A stretch of 64,000 nucleotides of DNA from Verrucomicrobiota bacterium (GCA_030835305.1 JAURPJ010000126.1:1-64000); one strand, 5' to 3'; shown: positions 7,259-17,255, counted from the first letter of the stretch. Notes: generated by a model not told the origin, from the letters alone. Made by a program: numbers and translations.

Positions 7259-10192
7259 ATGGGAGCTTCGACAGACACCCCTCTACTCGCCGGACTTGCA
7301 TCCTCCCTAAAGGGCGAGCTGCATACCGACGACCTCATGCGTGGAATCTACGCCACCGATGCTTCCGCCTACCAAGAGAATCCTCAAGCCGTCGCCATTC
7401 CGAGAACAGAATCCGACTTGATCAAGCTCGTCCGCTTCGCGGCTGACCGGAAGATTGGCCTCATCCCCCGCACTGCCGGCACTTCCCTCGCCGGACAAGT
7501 GGTCGGCAACGGCATCATCGTCGATGTTTCAAAACACTTCACCGGGATTCTCGAGATCAATTCCGAAGAAGGCTGGGTGCGCGTGCAACCCGGCGTTATT
7601 CGGAATGAACTGAACCGCGCCCTCAAACCCCACGGCCTCCTCTTCGGCCCGGAAACCTCCACCCAAAACCGGGCCATGCTTGGCGGAATGCTTGGTAACA
7701 ATTCCTGCGGTTCCAACTCCATCAAATACGGAAGCGTTCGCGACCACGTTCTAGAAGTCACCGCCATCCTCGCCGATGGATCAAAAGCGACCTTCGGCCC
7801 CCTCAACGCTGAAGAATTTGCGGCGAAGTGCGACGGACCCGACACGCTCGAAACCAAGCTCTACTGCGAAATCCGCAACCTCCTTCTCCCGCCCGAAGTC
7901 CGCAACGAAATCACCCGTGAGTTCCCCAAAAATTCCATCCCGCGCCGTAACACGGGATACGCTCTGGACCTCCTCATGGACGCATCCTGTTTCAATCCCG
8001 AAAGCGACAATCCCTTCCACTTTGGAAAGCTCATCGCAGGCAGCGAAGGCACCCTTTGCCTTGTCACCGAAATCAAGCTCCATTGCAACCCGCTCCCTCC
8101 TTCCGTCACCGGCCTTCAGTGCGCGCAATTTCATTCGGTCGACGAAGCCCTCCGAGCTACCCAACTGGCCGTCACACACAATCCCTTCGCAGTCGAACTT
8201 ATTGATCACTTCATTCTCGATTGCACTAAGCGTAGCCTCGAACACCGTGCCAACCGCTTCTTCCTCGAAGGCGAACCCGCCGCCGTCCTTGTCACCGAAA
8301 TCCGCGGGCATACCAAAGAGGAAATCCTTACAGTCACCGGAAAACTCGAAGCCGAAATGCGCGCCGCTGGCTATGGCTACGCCTACCCGGTTCTCTTTGA
8401 CAGCGACACCGAAAAAATCTGGGATCTCCGTAAAGCCGGCCTCGGCCTCATGTCCAACATGCCAGGCGACGCCAAGCCCGCCCCCGTGGTCGAAGACACG
8501 GCCGTCGATGTCGCCGATCTCCCGGAATACATTGCAGAATTCAATCGCGAACTGAAAGAACGTTTCGACCTCGAATGCGTCCACTACGCCCACGCCGGAT
8601 CAGGAGAGATCCACCTTCGCCCCATTCTCAATTTAAAGAACGCGGAAGGTCTTCAACAATTTCGCGATGTCGCGCAAACCATCGCCATCCTCGTTAAAAA
8701 ATATCGTGGCTCACTTTCTGGAGAGCACGGCGACGGACGCCTCCGCGGCGAATTTCTCGCCCAGATGATTGGCGACAAAAACTACCACCTCGTGGAGAAA
8801 ATCAAACGTACCTGGGATCCCTACGGCATCTTCAATCCCAACAAGATCGTCAACACCCCGCCGATGAACACTCATCTGCGTAACACCCCCGGGACCAAAC
8901 CGGCCGAAGTCAAAACTATCTTCGATTGGTCCGCCACCGAAGGAATTCTGGGCGCCGCCGAAATGTGCAATGGTTCCGGCGACTGCCGTAAGATCCACCT
9001 CGCCGGCGGCACGATGTGTCCCAGCTACATGGCCACGCGAAACGAAAAGGACACCACCCGCGCCCGCGCCAACACCCTGCGCAACGTCATCACTAATTCC
9101 CGTGATCAAAATCCGCTCGACAACGACGAACTCCGCGAAGTCCTCGACCTCTGCCTCTCCTGCAAGGGTTGTAAAAAGGAATGCCCCTCCACCGTCGACA
9201 TGGCCAAAATGAAGGCCGAATTCCAACAACAGGATTACGACGTCAATGGCGCTCCGTTACGCTCGAGGCTCATCGCCAATTTCACCACCACCCAAGGTCT
9301 CGCCTCGCGTGCTCCCTGGGCCTGGAATTTTCTCTTCGGAAAAGCTCCCGTCCGGCGCACCCTCAACAAACTCTCCGGCTTTCACCCTGATCGCTCCATT
9401 CCTCTCCTTCCCAGGCAACCTCTTGAACGCTGGCTTGACAACCATACCCCACACCAAAACGCAGGCACCTCCGGCAAGGTTTATTTCTTCAACGACGAGT
9501 TCACCAATTACCAAGACACGGCCGCAGGAATCGCCGCCATTGAACTTCTCGAGCACCTTGGATACATCGTTGAGATTCCCGAACACCGCGAGAGCGCCCG
9601 CACTTACCTTTCCAAAGGGTTCGTCCGCAAAGCCAAGGAGATCATCAACAAAAACCTAATACTTCTCCGCAATAAGATTAGCGAGGAGACTCCACTCATC
9701 GGTCTTGAACCCAGCGCCATCCTGACCTTCCGCGATGAAGCACTCGACCTCTGCGACGATGACTCCGCCAGCCGGATCTCGCCCCACTGTCTCATGCTTG
9801 ACGAGTTCCTCGCCCGCGAAATCGAAGCAGGACGCATCACCTCAGGCGCGTTCACCTCCGAGGCCAAAACCGTCCACCTTCACGGTCATTGTTTTCAAAA
9901 AGCCCTTGCCGGAACCTCCGCCTCCGAAGCCGCCCTCTCCCTCCCCGCCAACTACACCGTCAAAACCATCCCCAGCGGCTGCTGCGGCATGGCCGGCTCT
10001 TTCGGCTACGAAAAGGAACACTTCGAAATCTCCAACCAAATCGGTGAACTCGTCCTGCTCCCCGCCGTCCGCGCCGCCGCTCCGGACGACCTCATCGCCG
10101 CCCCCGGCACTTCCTGTCGCCACCAAATCCACGACGGAACCAAGCGCACCGCCCTCCATCCCGCTCAAGTTCTCAGGAACGCTCTTATTTGA
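7259..10192 (+). CDS. FAD-linked oxidase fused to Fe-S domain (GlcD/GlcF or YdiJ type)
   Basis: A 977-residue flavoprotein that oxidises a 2-hydroxy acid (D-lactate, glycolate or D-2-hydroxyglutarate are the family substrates) and passes electrons to the respiratory chain. The N-terminal half is a PCMH-type FAD-binding domain (PRTAGTSLAGQVVGNG near 69-85) with a GlcD-type C-terminal cap. The C-terminal half has a ferredoxin-like cluster motif Cys632, Cys635, Cys638, Cys642-Pro and the CCG-domain cysteines 908 and 909 (SGCCGMAGSFGYE), matching GlcF or the fused E. coli YdiJ. The start is ATG 7259; a frame runs up to a TTG at 7154, but those 35 residues look non-coding. The exact substrate cannot be read from the sequence. 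Confidence 0.88.
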   Translation: MGASTDTPLLAGLASSLKGELHTDDLMRGIYATDASAYQENPQAVAIPRTESDLIKLVRFAADRKIGLIPRTAGTSLAGQVVGNGIIVDVSKHFTGILEINSEEGWVRVQPGVIRNELNRALKPHGLLFGPETSTQNRAMLGGMLGNNSCGSNSIKYGSVRDHVLEVTAILADGSKATFGPLNAEEFAAKCDGPDTLETKLYCEIRNLLLPPEVRNEITREFPKNSIPRRNTGYALDLLMDASCFNPESDNPFHFGKLIAGSEGTLCLVTEIKLHCNPLPPSVTGLQCAQFHSVDEALRATQLAVTHNPFAVELIDHFILDCTKRSLEHRANRFFLEGEPAAVLVTEIRGHTKEEILTVTGKLEAEMRAAGYGYAYPVLFDSDTEKIWDLRKAGLGLMSNMPGDAKPAPVVEDTAVDVADLPEYIAEFNRELKERFDLECVHYAHAGSGEIHLRPILNLKNAEGLQQFRDVAQTIAILVKKYRGSLSGEHGDGRLRGEFLAQMIGDKNYHLVEKIKRTWDPYGIFNPNKIVNTPPMNTHLRNTPGTKPAEVKTIFDWSATEGILGAAEMCNGSGDCRKIHLAGGTMCPSYMATRNEKDTTRARANTLRNVITNSRDQNPLDNDELREVLDLCLSCKGCKKECPSTVDMAKMKAEFQQQDYDVNGAPLRSRLIANFTTTQGLASRAPWAWNFLFGKAPVRRTLNKLSGFHPDRSIPLLPRQPLERWLDNHTPHQNAGTSGKVYFFNDEFTNYQDTAAGIAAIELLEHLGYIVEIPEHRESARTYLSKGFVRKAKEIINKNLILLRNKISEETPLIGLEPSAILTFRDEALDLCDDDSASRISPHCLMLDEFLAREIEAGRITSGAFTSEAKTVHLHGHCFQKALAGTSASEAALSLPANYTVKTIPSGCCGMAGSFGYEKEHFEISNQIGELVLLPAVRAAAPDDLIAAPGTSCRHQIHDGTKRTALHPAQVLRNALI

Positions 10193-10270
10193 AGCTCATG
10201 CGCACTTTTTTGAGTCTTATCAAAGCCTCAGGATCAGAAAAACCTAAATACACCTATCCCCCCCACATGA

Positions 10271-10564
10271 ATGACACCCCGAATCCTTCTGGAAAGAGTC
10301 GGATCTATCATTGTAGTTTCATCGCTATTTTTTGTTGTTATAGATCTCGTACGAGCACAAAAAATACTCATGGTCACCGCCAGAAAAAGTGGTCCATCTT
10401 AAGCGAAAGAATTTTGGGGAGAACCGGAGATAAGCAACTTGGCGGGTTCTCGGCTCGGAACAGATGGAGACATTTGCAGACGACTCAACCACCCCGGGAG
10501 AGTATGAAGCGATCATCGATATCTCCGAAAATCCTCTGATTCGCTTCTTCAGAGTGGCTAGATA
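10271..10564 (+). pseudogene. Remnant of a small secreted protein with FFR tail
   Basis: ATG at 10271 opens a signal-peptide-like start (MTPRILLERVGS, then a hydrophobic run ending VRAQ), which meets TAA at about codon 44. The same frame continues with AKEFWGEPEISN. A +1 shift near 10440 then gives WRVLGSEQMETF and ends NPLIRFFRVAR with a stop at 10562-10564. That ending matches the C-terminal module of several secreted proteins in this window. I read it as one decayed gene of about 95 codons; the link between the pieces is inferred. Confidence 0.3.
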
Positions 10565-10701
10565 ACTCGAGTGCAACAGGCACCGCCAGGTCCTCGGATC
10601 GTTCGATTCGAGAAAGGCTGATCCGCTTCGACGTAAGGAATAAGAACTTGGGATCGCAACCTGACTTGAAATACGGTAAAGCCGCCCCCAACAAAATTAT
10701 C

Positions 10702-13626
10702 ATGCGGTTATCACTTGCCCTCTTCTTTGCTCTCAGCTTCTTCCTCATTCCGGTTTCCGCCGAAGAACCAGCCAAGGAAGCACCACCTCAGAGAGAGACT
10801 CCCAAAAAAAAGCGGAAGCGAAAAACCCCTGTCAAACCTACTGACTACGCTCAGTGGGAACGACTTGATTCGGGTCACCGCAAGATCTCGTCGAATGGCA
10901 AATGGTTGATTTATGGGGTCACCCGCGTCGACGACGAACGGACGCTGCACCTCCATCGACTGAAGGGTAAAAAGATGCCGCAGGTCGAAGCCTATCAACA
11001 TGGCATGCGCCCGGTCTTTTCGAACGACAGCACATGGCTTGCCGTCACCATCGGAAAATCACCGGTAGAAGCCAAAAAAGAACAAAAGGACAAACCACCC
11101 GGAGAAACCATCCACCTCCGCAATCTGACCACCAAAAAGACGACAACATTCAAAAATGTGACCTCATTCCACTTTAGTGATGACAGCCGGTTCGCCGCCA
11201 TCGAGATCGCCGGAAAGTCTCCGGGAAAAGCCCTCATTGTCCGAAACCTCGCCGACAAAACTGATATCACCTTTGGAAATGTTACCCAGCATGCCTGGAG
11301 CGACTCCGGCTCTCACCTCGCCATGGCCATCGACTCACCTAGCATCAGCAACTCTCTCCAGATTTTTTCACCTGAAACCGGAATTCTGCGCACTCTGGAA
11401 TCGAGCGAACAGGAATACAAATCACTTCAATGGCGAAAAGACTCACTCGATCTCGCGGTGATGCGCGAAATGGCGCACGCCGAGAAGGAAGATGTCTCAC
11501 ACACTCTGGTTGCCTGGACTGGAGTCGGAAACAAGAAACCGAATAAGCACCTTTACGAGCACACGAAGGATCAATCATTCTCAGCCGATATGTTTCTCCC
11601 CGCCGGACGGATCACGTGGTCGGTGGACGGCAAGGCAATTTATTGCGATCTAAAAGAGTGGGAGAATCAACCCAAGGCCTTGAAACCCAAATCTACTGAA
11701 GAGCCCGGCAAAGAAGATTCAAAGAAAGCGGAACCAGCCAAGAAACCCGAGCCAAAGAAGGAGGAAGAGGCAAAAGAAAAGACGCTTCGCGACACCCTCC
11801 AGGCAAAGTCAAACGTCGAAGTCTGGCACACGAGGGACACCAAGATCATGCCTCTGCAAAAAAGGTTGGCCTCCTCCCAAAAGAATCCGGCCCGAAAAGC
11901 TGTATGGTGGCTCAAGGAAGGGACATTGGTTCAATTGGGCAATGACTTGACCGAAGGCATTGCCATGACCCGGAAAGGATTACGGGCAATTGGCTTCGAT
12001 CGCACTCCGCATGAAGAGACCGCCATGTTTGGGCCTCGACTTCAGGACATCTACGAAATTGATACGAAAAGCGGCGACCGAAAAAAAATTCTGGAAGCGG
12101 TCAAGTACACCTTATCCACAAGCCCCGACGGCCAACGCCTTCTCTACATGCGCGATGGCCAACTTTGGTCCCGCAATCTGGAATCAGACAAAGAGATTCA
12201 CCTCAGCAAGGATCTGGACATTCAATTCTCTGACGAAGAAGACGACACTCTCGCCGTTGAAAAACGTCCCTACGGTCAGGGGGTCTGGCTCAAGGATTCC
12301 TCTGCGTTCCTCATGTATGATCGCTACGATCTCTGGCTCATTAAGCCGGATGGATCAGCCGCCCGCCGACTCACGGATGGCCGCAAGGATCGGATCCGAT
12401 ATCGTCTCTCCAAAGCAAGCTTCCTTAAGGAAAACGAAGGCATGCTCGCCCCTGGGCAATCGCTTTACCTGGCCCTCTATGGCGAAGTTACCAAGAAATC
12501 GGGATACGCCAAGCTGGCAGGCATGACCGCAAAGAATCCTGTCGAGATCTTAATCTGGGAAGACAAAATGATCAGCTCACTCACCCGTGCGGAAAGCGCC
12601 GACCGCTATCTTCTGACGATTGAAAGCGGGAACGATTCACCCGATATTTTCGTCTCCGGTCCGGAGCTCACCCAACCGAAGCAAATTTCCAAAACCAACC
12701 CCTTCCAAAAGCAATACAATTGGGGACGGACCGAATTGATCGATTTTGAAAACGAGCACGGCGTCAAACTTCAGGGCTCCCTTCGCTACCCGGCAAACTA
12801 CCGGGCCGGAATGAAATATCCCATGGTCGTTTACATCTACGAGAAGCGATCCCAGGGGCTCCATCGCTACGAAGTTCCAAGTGAAAAACATCCCTACAAC
12901 CCTGCCGTCTTCTCCGCCGAAGGATATTTCGTCTTTCAGCCCGATATCGTTTACCGCCCTCAGGAACCAGGAATTTCCGCTCTCGAGTGCGTTGTTCCCG
13001 CCGTCAACGAAGTCCTCAAAACCGGCATGGTGGACGAAGACAAAGTCGGCTTGGTCGGTCACTCATGGGGAGCTTACCAAACCGCCTTCATTGTCACGCG
13101 AAGCGACCTCTTCGCTGCCGGAGTGGCGGGCGCCCCGCTTACCAATATGATGAGCATGTCAGTCAGCGTCTATTGGAACTCCGGCCAAACAAATGCCGCC
13201 ATCTTCACCCAGTCACAAGGCCGGATGGACAAACCCTTCTGGCAGGACCCTGAGAACTATATCCGCAACTCGCCCATCCACGGACTCGACGACCTGAAAA
13301 CCCCGCTCCTCATCGCCTTTGGCGACAAAGATGGTGCCGTTGACTGGGGACAAGGGGTGCAGATGTACAACGCGGCCCGCTGGGCCGGAAAAGACAACCT
13401 CGTCATGCTCGTCTACCCCGGAGAAAACCACAGCCTTCGGAAAGAGGAAAACATGGTCGACTATCACTACCGCGTCCGAGAGTGGTTCGATACCCACGTC
13501 AAAGGAGAGGAAGCACCCAAATGGATTACCGAAGGAAAATCATTTCTCGAAAGACAGAAGGAGAAGGAGGGTAAAAAAGAGCGGCCTCGAACTGAGAGTA
13601 AACCAGCATCCAGCCCCAAAGAATAG
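10702..13626 (+). CDS. Secreted prolyl-oligopeptidase-family serine peptidase (S9)
   Basis: A 974-residue exported peptidase. The signal peptide starts at ATG 10702 (MRLSLALFFALSFFLIPVSA); a frame extends to 10648, but only the ATG gives a proper signal. After it come a very basic stretch (KKKRKRK), a WD/beta-propeller-like region and a C-terminal alpha/beta hydrolase domain. The catalytic triad is Ser788 in GHSWGAY, Asp877 in GDKDGAVDW and His910 in GENHSL. A charged Lys/Glu/Pro-rich insertion near residues 325-360 interrupts the propeller and is probably a disordered loop. Likely role: periplasmic degradation of oligopeptides. The next gene, an SDR enzyme, starts 50 nt downstream in the same direction. 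Confidence 0.9.
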   Translation: MRLSLALFFALSFFLIPVSAEEPAKEAPPQRETPKKKRKRKTPVKPTDYAQWERLDSGHRKISSNGKWLIYGVTRVDDERTLHLHRLKGKKMPQVEAYQHGMRPVFSNDSTWLAVTIGKSPVEAKKEQKDKPPGETIHLRNLTTKKTTTFKNVTSFHFSDDSRFAAIEIAGKSPGKALIVRNLADKTDITFGNVTQHAWSDSGSHLAMAIDSPSISNSLQIFSPETGILRTLESSEQEYKSLQWRKDSLDLAVMREMAHAEKEDVSHTLVAWTGVGNKKPNKHLYEHTKDQSFSADMFLPAGRITWSVDGKAIYCDLKEWENQPKALKPKSTEEPGKEDSKKAEPAKKPEPKKEEEAKEKTLRDTLQAKSNVEVWHTRDTKIMPLQKRLASSQKNPARKAVWWLKEGTLVQLGNDLTEGIAMTRKGLRAIGFDRTPHEETAMFGPRLQDIYEIDTKSGDRKKILEAVKYTLSTSPDGQRLLYMRDGQLWSRNLESDKEIHLSKDLDIQFSDEEDDTLAVEKRPYGQGVWLKDSSAFLMYDRYDLWLIKPDGSAARRLTDGRKDRIRYRLSKASFLKENEGMLAPGQSLYLALYGEVTKKSGYAKLAGMTAKNPVEILIWEDKMISSLTRAESADRYLLTIESGNDSPDIFVSGPELTQPKQISKTNPFQKQYNWGRTELIDFENEHGVKLQGSLRYPANYRAGMKYPMVVYIYEKRSQGLHRYEVPSEKHPYNPAVFSAEGYFVFQPDIVYRPQEPGISALECVVPAVNEVLKTGMVDEDKVGLVGHSWGAYQTAFIVTRSDLFAAGVAGAPLTNMMSMSVSVYWNSGQTNAAIFTQSQGRMDKPFWQDPENYIRNSPIHGLDDLKTPLLIAFGDKDGAVDWGQGVQMYNAARWAGKDNLVMLVYPGENHSLRKEENMVDYHYRVREWFDTHVKGEEAPKWITEGKSFLERQKEKEGKKERPRTESKPASSPKE

Positions 13627-13676
13627 AAGGCCGGAAAAAGACGCAGACGATCCGACTCAAAGAAGAAAGCGAAATC

Positions 13677-14465
13677 ATGATGAGACTCCAAGACCAAGTC
13701 ATCCTTATCACCGGTAGCACTACCGGGATCGGTGCCGCCATGGCCCGCCTCTTTGTCAAAGAAGGGGCCAAGGTCATTCTCCACGGACGCAACGTCGAAC
13801 GAGCCCATGCCCTTCGCGAGGAACTCGGTTTTGACTACTCCGCCTTCGTTCAAGCGGACCTTCAAGCCTCCGAAGGCCCGGCGCAAATCGCCAAAGAAGC
13901 TCTCGCCTGCTTCGGTCAGCTCAACTGCCTCGTCAATAACGCCGCGTTTACAACCCGAGGCCACCTCAAAGATACCGACGTCGACTTCTTCGATCGCATC
14001 ATCGCGGTTAACCTGCGCGCCCCGATCCAGCTCATCCGACACCTCTTTCCCGCTCTCAAAGAAAGTGAGGGCTGTGTTGTCAACATCGGCAGCGTTCTCG
14101 CCCACTGCGGACAAGCCAACATGCTCGCTTACTCCGTCAGCAAAGGAGGACTCATGACCATGACCCGAAACCTTGCCGACGCCCATGGTGTAGACAAGGT
14201 TCGCTTTAACCAACTTAATGTTGGCTGGACCCTCACCGAAAACGAATATCAGGTCAAACTCGACGATGGTCTCCCCGAAGACTGGCCGGAAAACCTCCCC
14301 GAATATGCTGCTCCCTCTGGAGGCATCCTTGCCCCGGAGGGGATCGCCGAAGCCGCCGTTTACTGGGCGTCCAAAGCAAGCCGCCCCGTCACCGGCAGCG
14401 TCCTCGAGCTAGAGCAATATCCGCTCATCGGCCGCTACACGAACCACGAAAACAAGGAATCCTGA
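13677..14465 (+). CDS. SDR-family oxidoreductase
   Basis: Classical short-chain dehydrogenase/reductase of 262 residues with no signal peptide, so cytoplasmic. The NAD(P) glycine motif is TGSTTGIG (12-19) and the structural motif is NNAA (87-90). The catalytic set is complete: Asn112, Ser139, Tyr152, Lys156 (YSVSK). The substrate is unknown; family members in such genomes often act on sugars or sugar acids. It may share a transcript with the upstream S9 peptidase. The start is ATG 13677; a second ATG follows directly. Confidence 0.88.
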   Translation: MMRLQDQVILITGSTTGIGAAMARLFVKEGAKVILHGRNVERAHALREELGFDYSAFVQADLQASEGPAQIAKEALACFGQLNCLVNNAAFTTRGHLKDTDVDFFDRIIAVNLRAPIQLIRHLFPALKESEGCVVNIGSVLAHCGQANMLAYSVSKGGLMTMTRNLADAHGVDKVRFNQLNVGWTLTENEYQVKLDDGLPEDWPENLPEYAAPSGGILAPEGIAEAAVYWASKASRPVTGSVLELEQYPLIGRYTNHENKES

Positions 14466-14489
14466 ACAAGCGCCTTCCTCGTTCCCGCA

Positions 14490-14961
14490 TCACGAAAACC
14501 CGCCTGCTGCTCCCACGTGTTTTGAAACTCGTTCCCATTCACGATCCATGGTAAACTGATAGCGCGCTGTAATCGTCTTCACGACTAACTCACCTCCAAT
14601 CGTCACCCCGTTTGAAAACGCGGGGACCCGTTTCCTCAGTGCAAGCGATGGCAAAATCTCCCTTTTCTCCTCGATCACCTTCCCACGTGCCTCTGGCGAA
14701 ACACCCCGGCGCTTTAGCTTGCCGGCACCGTGGGACTTTGATTCAGGATCCACCCCGGCCAATCATCCTCTGAAATACTTCCTTTTCCGTGGGGCGAAAG
14801 AGAAACTCCACGTTCACCGTCCGCGACATCATATGGTAGCAGGCCGAGCCCTTCTCGGGCTTGATCCGCCGTCGGCTCGCAAAGCCCTTTGGTCGATGAA
14901 TCTGCCGCAGAGACTTCCCCGTTTTCGTCTCCGCAAGCTCAATCGTCGCCCACGCAAATTT
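14490..14961 (-). pseudogene. REP-associated (IS200-like) tyrosine transposase, internally deleted
   Basis: The upstream part (about 14961-14742) encodes RRRIKPEKGSACYHMMSRTV, then FLFRPTEKEVFQRMI, the typical N-terminus of a Y1 transposase of the RAYT/IS200-like group. It stops soon after. The downstream part, in another frame (14762-14490), encodes GVSPEARGKVIEE, then SNGVTIGGELVVKTI, which matches the family's C-terminal end. The central part with the HUH and Tyr catalytic residues is missing, so about 100 codons have been lost between the two ends and the gene is dead. Confidence 0.6.
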
Positions 14962-15033
14962 CTAGACTATCAAAATCCGAATGACATTTTTTTGCACTAC
15001 CCCCCCGTCGCACTAGCCGCTTGAATCCGCCGT

Positions 15034-16311
15034 GTGAAAGAACGAATGTTTTCCGTGCGTTTTGACATGGTGGTACCAAAAGAAAAACTTATCCTGGGAC
15101 TGTGCGCGGTTTGCATCGGGTTGATTGGATTCTGGATTTTTTCTGCCGATGAGAATGATAGCGGTTTAGAGAAATCCGTTAGCTCAGGTGAAAGAACCAG
15201 AGAGGCAACCTATGGAATTTATGAGGATGGGCGCCGCCTTTCAGGACTATCTCGGGGAACAGGAGTAGGGCGAAGAAAGATGGACCGAAATGAAATCTTG
15301 GAAGTTGGCAAGCGATTGCGGTGGGAATTGAACCCACTCCGAAGGAGGGCGGCTCTGGGTCAACTTTTGGAAGGAATGAATCAGGAAAATGTCATGTTAG
15401 TGAGGGAGCAGATCGTTCACTTTTCAGAAGAGAGTCCGGAGTTTCAGGATTTTCATTTTGCCTGGGGTGCGATGTCAGGTCTCGATGCAGTAAACAAGGG
15501 GGCAGATACCGAGGAAAAGGATATGGCTGCCACGATGACCGGTTGGGCAAGTGTTGATCCGGTTGCGGCCTTGTCTTGGTATGATGCACTAGATGAGGAG
15601 CGGCGGAAATGCCGGGATGTGACTTTTGGGATACTAAAAGGCCTGGCGAGTTCCGATTTGGATTTTGCAACAGATTTTGTCATCGAAAAATTGGAAGCAG
15701 GAAATGAGTACTCTGGGGAGATGATGGACTTGCTCAAAGACAAAATGTTGGAAGTAGAGCCTCTACCTATTGCAGCCGAGTGGGCAGCAGGATTGCCGGA
15801 GGGAAAGGTAAGGAACGATGTCCTGATAGGAGTAACGGAAGAGTTCGTGAAGAAGGATGCTCAGGAGGCGTCAACGTGGGCGGCGACTTTGGCTGGCCCA
15901 GAGGGAAAGCAAATTCAGTTGTTGGTCGCAGGAACCTGGGCAAAAGAAGATCCGGTCGCAAGTTTGACATGGGCCCGAAATCTTCCCGATGATATAGGAA
16001 AAAAGGCCAGCGTAGGTGCAGTTGTTTCGGAATGGACCAGGCAAGATGTTGATGCTGTTTATGAATTCCTAAACGACATGCCCCGAACAAATGACCGGGA
16101 CGCTGCCATTGAAGCCTTCTCGGCCAGGATCGCACGCGAAGACCCCTACTCGGCGATTGCGTGGGCTGATGAGATCCAAGATAGCGATGCACGAAGAAAT
16201 GCCATAATTCATGCAGGCAGGGCTCTTATGAAACAAAACCCAGACGAGGCACATGAGTGGCTGCGAGAGAGTGGACTCAGCAACGATATTCGGAATGAAA
16301 TTTCCAATTAA
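15034..16311 (+). CDS. Membrane-anchored helical tandem-repeat protein
   Basis: A 425-residue protein with one N-terminal transmembrane segment (LILGLCAVCIGLIGFWIF, about 17-34), followed by a soluble, probably periplasmic region. The soluble part is a series of degenerate repeats of roughly 30-40 residues, each built on 'W A ... D P x A A L x W' (for example TGWASVDPVAALSWYD, GTWAKEDPVASLTWARNLP, SAIAWADEI). Such repeat proteins are common in Verrucomicrobiota but I know no defined function; an alpha-solenoid for protein contacts is likely. The start is GTG 15034 or ATG 15046. Its codon choice is visibly more AT-rich than the nearby enzymes, and it sits between two dead transposases, which may indicate transfer. 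Confidence 0.7.
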   Translation: MKERMFSVRFDMVVPKEKLILGLCAVCIGLIGFWIFSADENDSGLEKSVSSGERTREATYGIYEDGRRLSGLSRGTGVGRRKMDRNEILEVGKRLRWELNPLRRRAALGQLLEGMNQENVMLVREQIVHFSEESPEFQDFHFAWGAMSGLDAVNKGADTEEKDMAATMTGWASVDPVAALSWYDALDEERRKCRDVTFGILKGLASSDLDFATDFVIEKLEAGNEYSGEMMDLLKDKMLEVEPLPIAAEWAAGLPEGKVRNDVLIGVTEEFVKKDAQEASTWAATLAGPEGKQIQLLVAGTWAKEDPVASLTWARNLPDDIGKKASVGAVVSEWTRQDVDAVYEFLNDMPRTNDRDAAIEAFSARIAREDPYSAIAWADEIQDSDARRNAIIHAGRALMKQNPDEAHEWLRESGLSNDIRNEISN

Positions 16312-16493
16312 GCCTTTTTCAGCTGCTAAGAATTTGTTGATGGCGGAAAGGCATGTGGATGCTGGACTTTGGTGCTGTTCGCGGGGAGAAAGAAGATCGG
16401 TTATGAGGTAGTTGAAGACCGAACCCAAAAAACTGTTAATAATTGCTCAAACTCTCTCTACCTATCGCAGATATTTATACCTCAATTAACTCA

Positions 16494-17255
16494 ATGCAGT
16501 TCTTTTTTATGGCTATCACATTTCTCGTTTCTCCTCTCTGGAGTCAAGTTGAGATCGCCGAACTCCCCGAAGACCTTGCCAAGAAAACCACCTCTCTAAA
16601 TCCACAATTTCTGATTTTTGGTAAGAGTCAGGCTACGAAGGGTAAAAAGATCCCCCTCCTGATTTACCTCCACGGAGCTGGAGGGGTCGGAGATGAAATC
16701 TATAAAGTCGAGCGACAGCCACGTCGCCTTCTTGAAACCATCAGGAAGGCGGGCCACAAGTGCCTCTGCATCGTGCCCCAAGCAATGAAAAGGGCGCGCG
16801 ATCAGAAAAAACGAGGCGGCTGGATTCCAGCAGACCTTGATCTTCTTCTTGAGCACCTTAAGAAAATCCTACCATTCGACGAAAAGCGAATTTACCTGAC
16901 CGGAAACAGTATGGGTGGATATGGTACTTTCGTCTGGGCTGCTAATTCACCTGATCATTTTGCAGCAATCGCTCCTATGGTAGGAGGCCTAGGATCGGGA
17001 GGACCAAAAGATGTGACTCCGAAACTTGATGAATGGGGAAAGAACCTCGCCAAGATTCCCATGAGGGCTTACTACGGAAATAAAGATCGTGTCGTCCCAG
17101 CCGACCGAGGCGAAATGGTCATGAAGGCCATTAAAAAAGCAGGAGGAACAAAAGCTCAGCTCATCATTCTCCCCAACGAAGGTCATGGCGCGGGAAGAGT
17201 CCCTGCTGCCGACCCTAAATTCGCCGATTGGATGTTCTTGCAGCAAAAAAAGTAA
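16494..17255 (+). CDS. Secreted alpha/beta-hydrolase esterase
   Basis: A 253-residue exported hydrolase of the carboxylesterase/PHB-depolymerase-like group. The signal peptide starts at ATG 16494 (MQFFFMAITFLVSPLWSQ); the frame continues upstream to 16443 without a better start. The oxyanion motif is LIYLHGAGG. The triad is Ser139 (GNSMGG), Asp198 (GNKDRVVP) and His231 (EGHGAG). Members remove acetyl or feruloyl esters from polysaccharides or act as general esterases; which applies here is not visible. The gene ends shortly before the transposase remnant. Confidence 0.82.
   Translation: MQFFFMAITFLVSPLWSQVEIAELPEDLAKKTTSLNPQFLIFGKSQATKGKKIPLLIYLHGAGGVGDEIYKVERQPRRLLETIRKAGHKCLCIVPQAMKRARDQKKRGGWIPADLDLLLEHLKKILPFDEKRIYLTGNSMGGYGTFVWAANSPDHFAAIAPMVGGLGSGGPKDVTPKLDEWGKNLAKIPMRAYYGNKDRVVPADRGEMVMKAIKKAGGTKAQLIILPNEGHGAGRVPAADPKFADWMFLQQKK

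Noticed and set aside
7781-8593. Minus-strand open frame of 270 codons opposite the FAD oxidase
   Set aside because: Antisense shadow of a high-GC coding region; composition skewed to F, G, E and V, with no signal or domain.
10798-10840. KKKRKRK run as a nuclear-localisation-like or toxin signal
   Set aside because: It follows a bacterial signal peptide in an exported peptidase; a basic surface patch is the plain reading.
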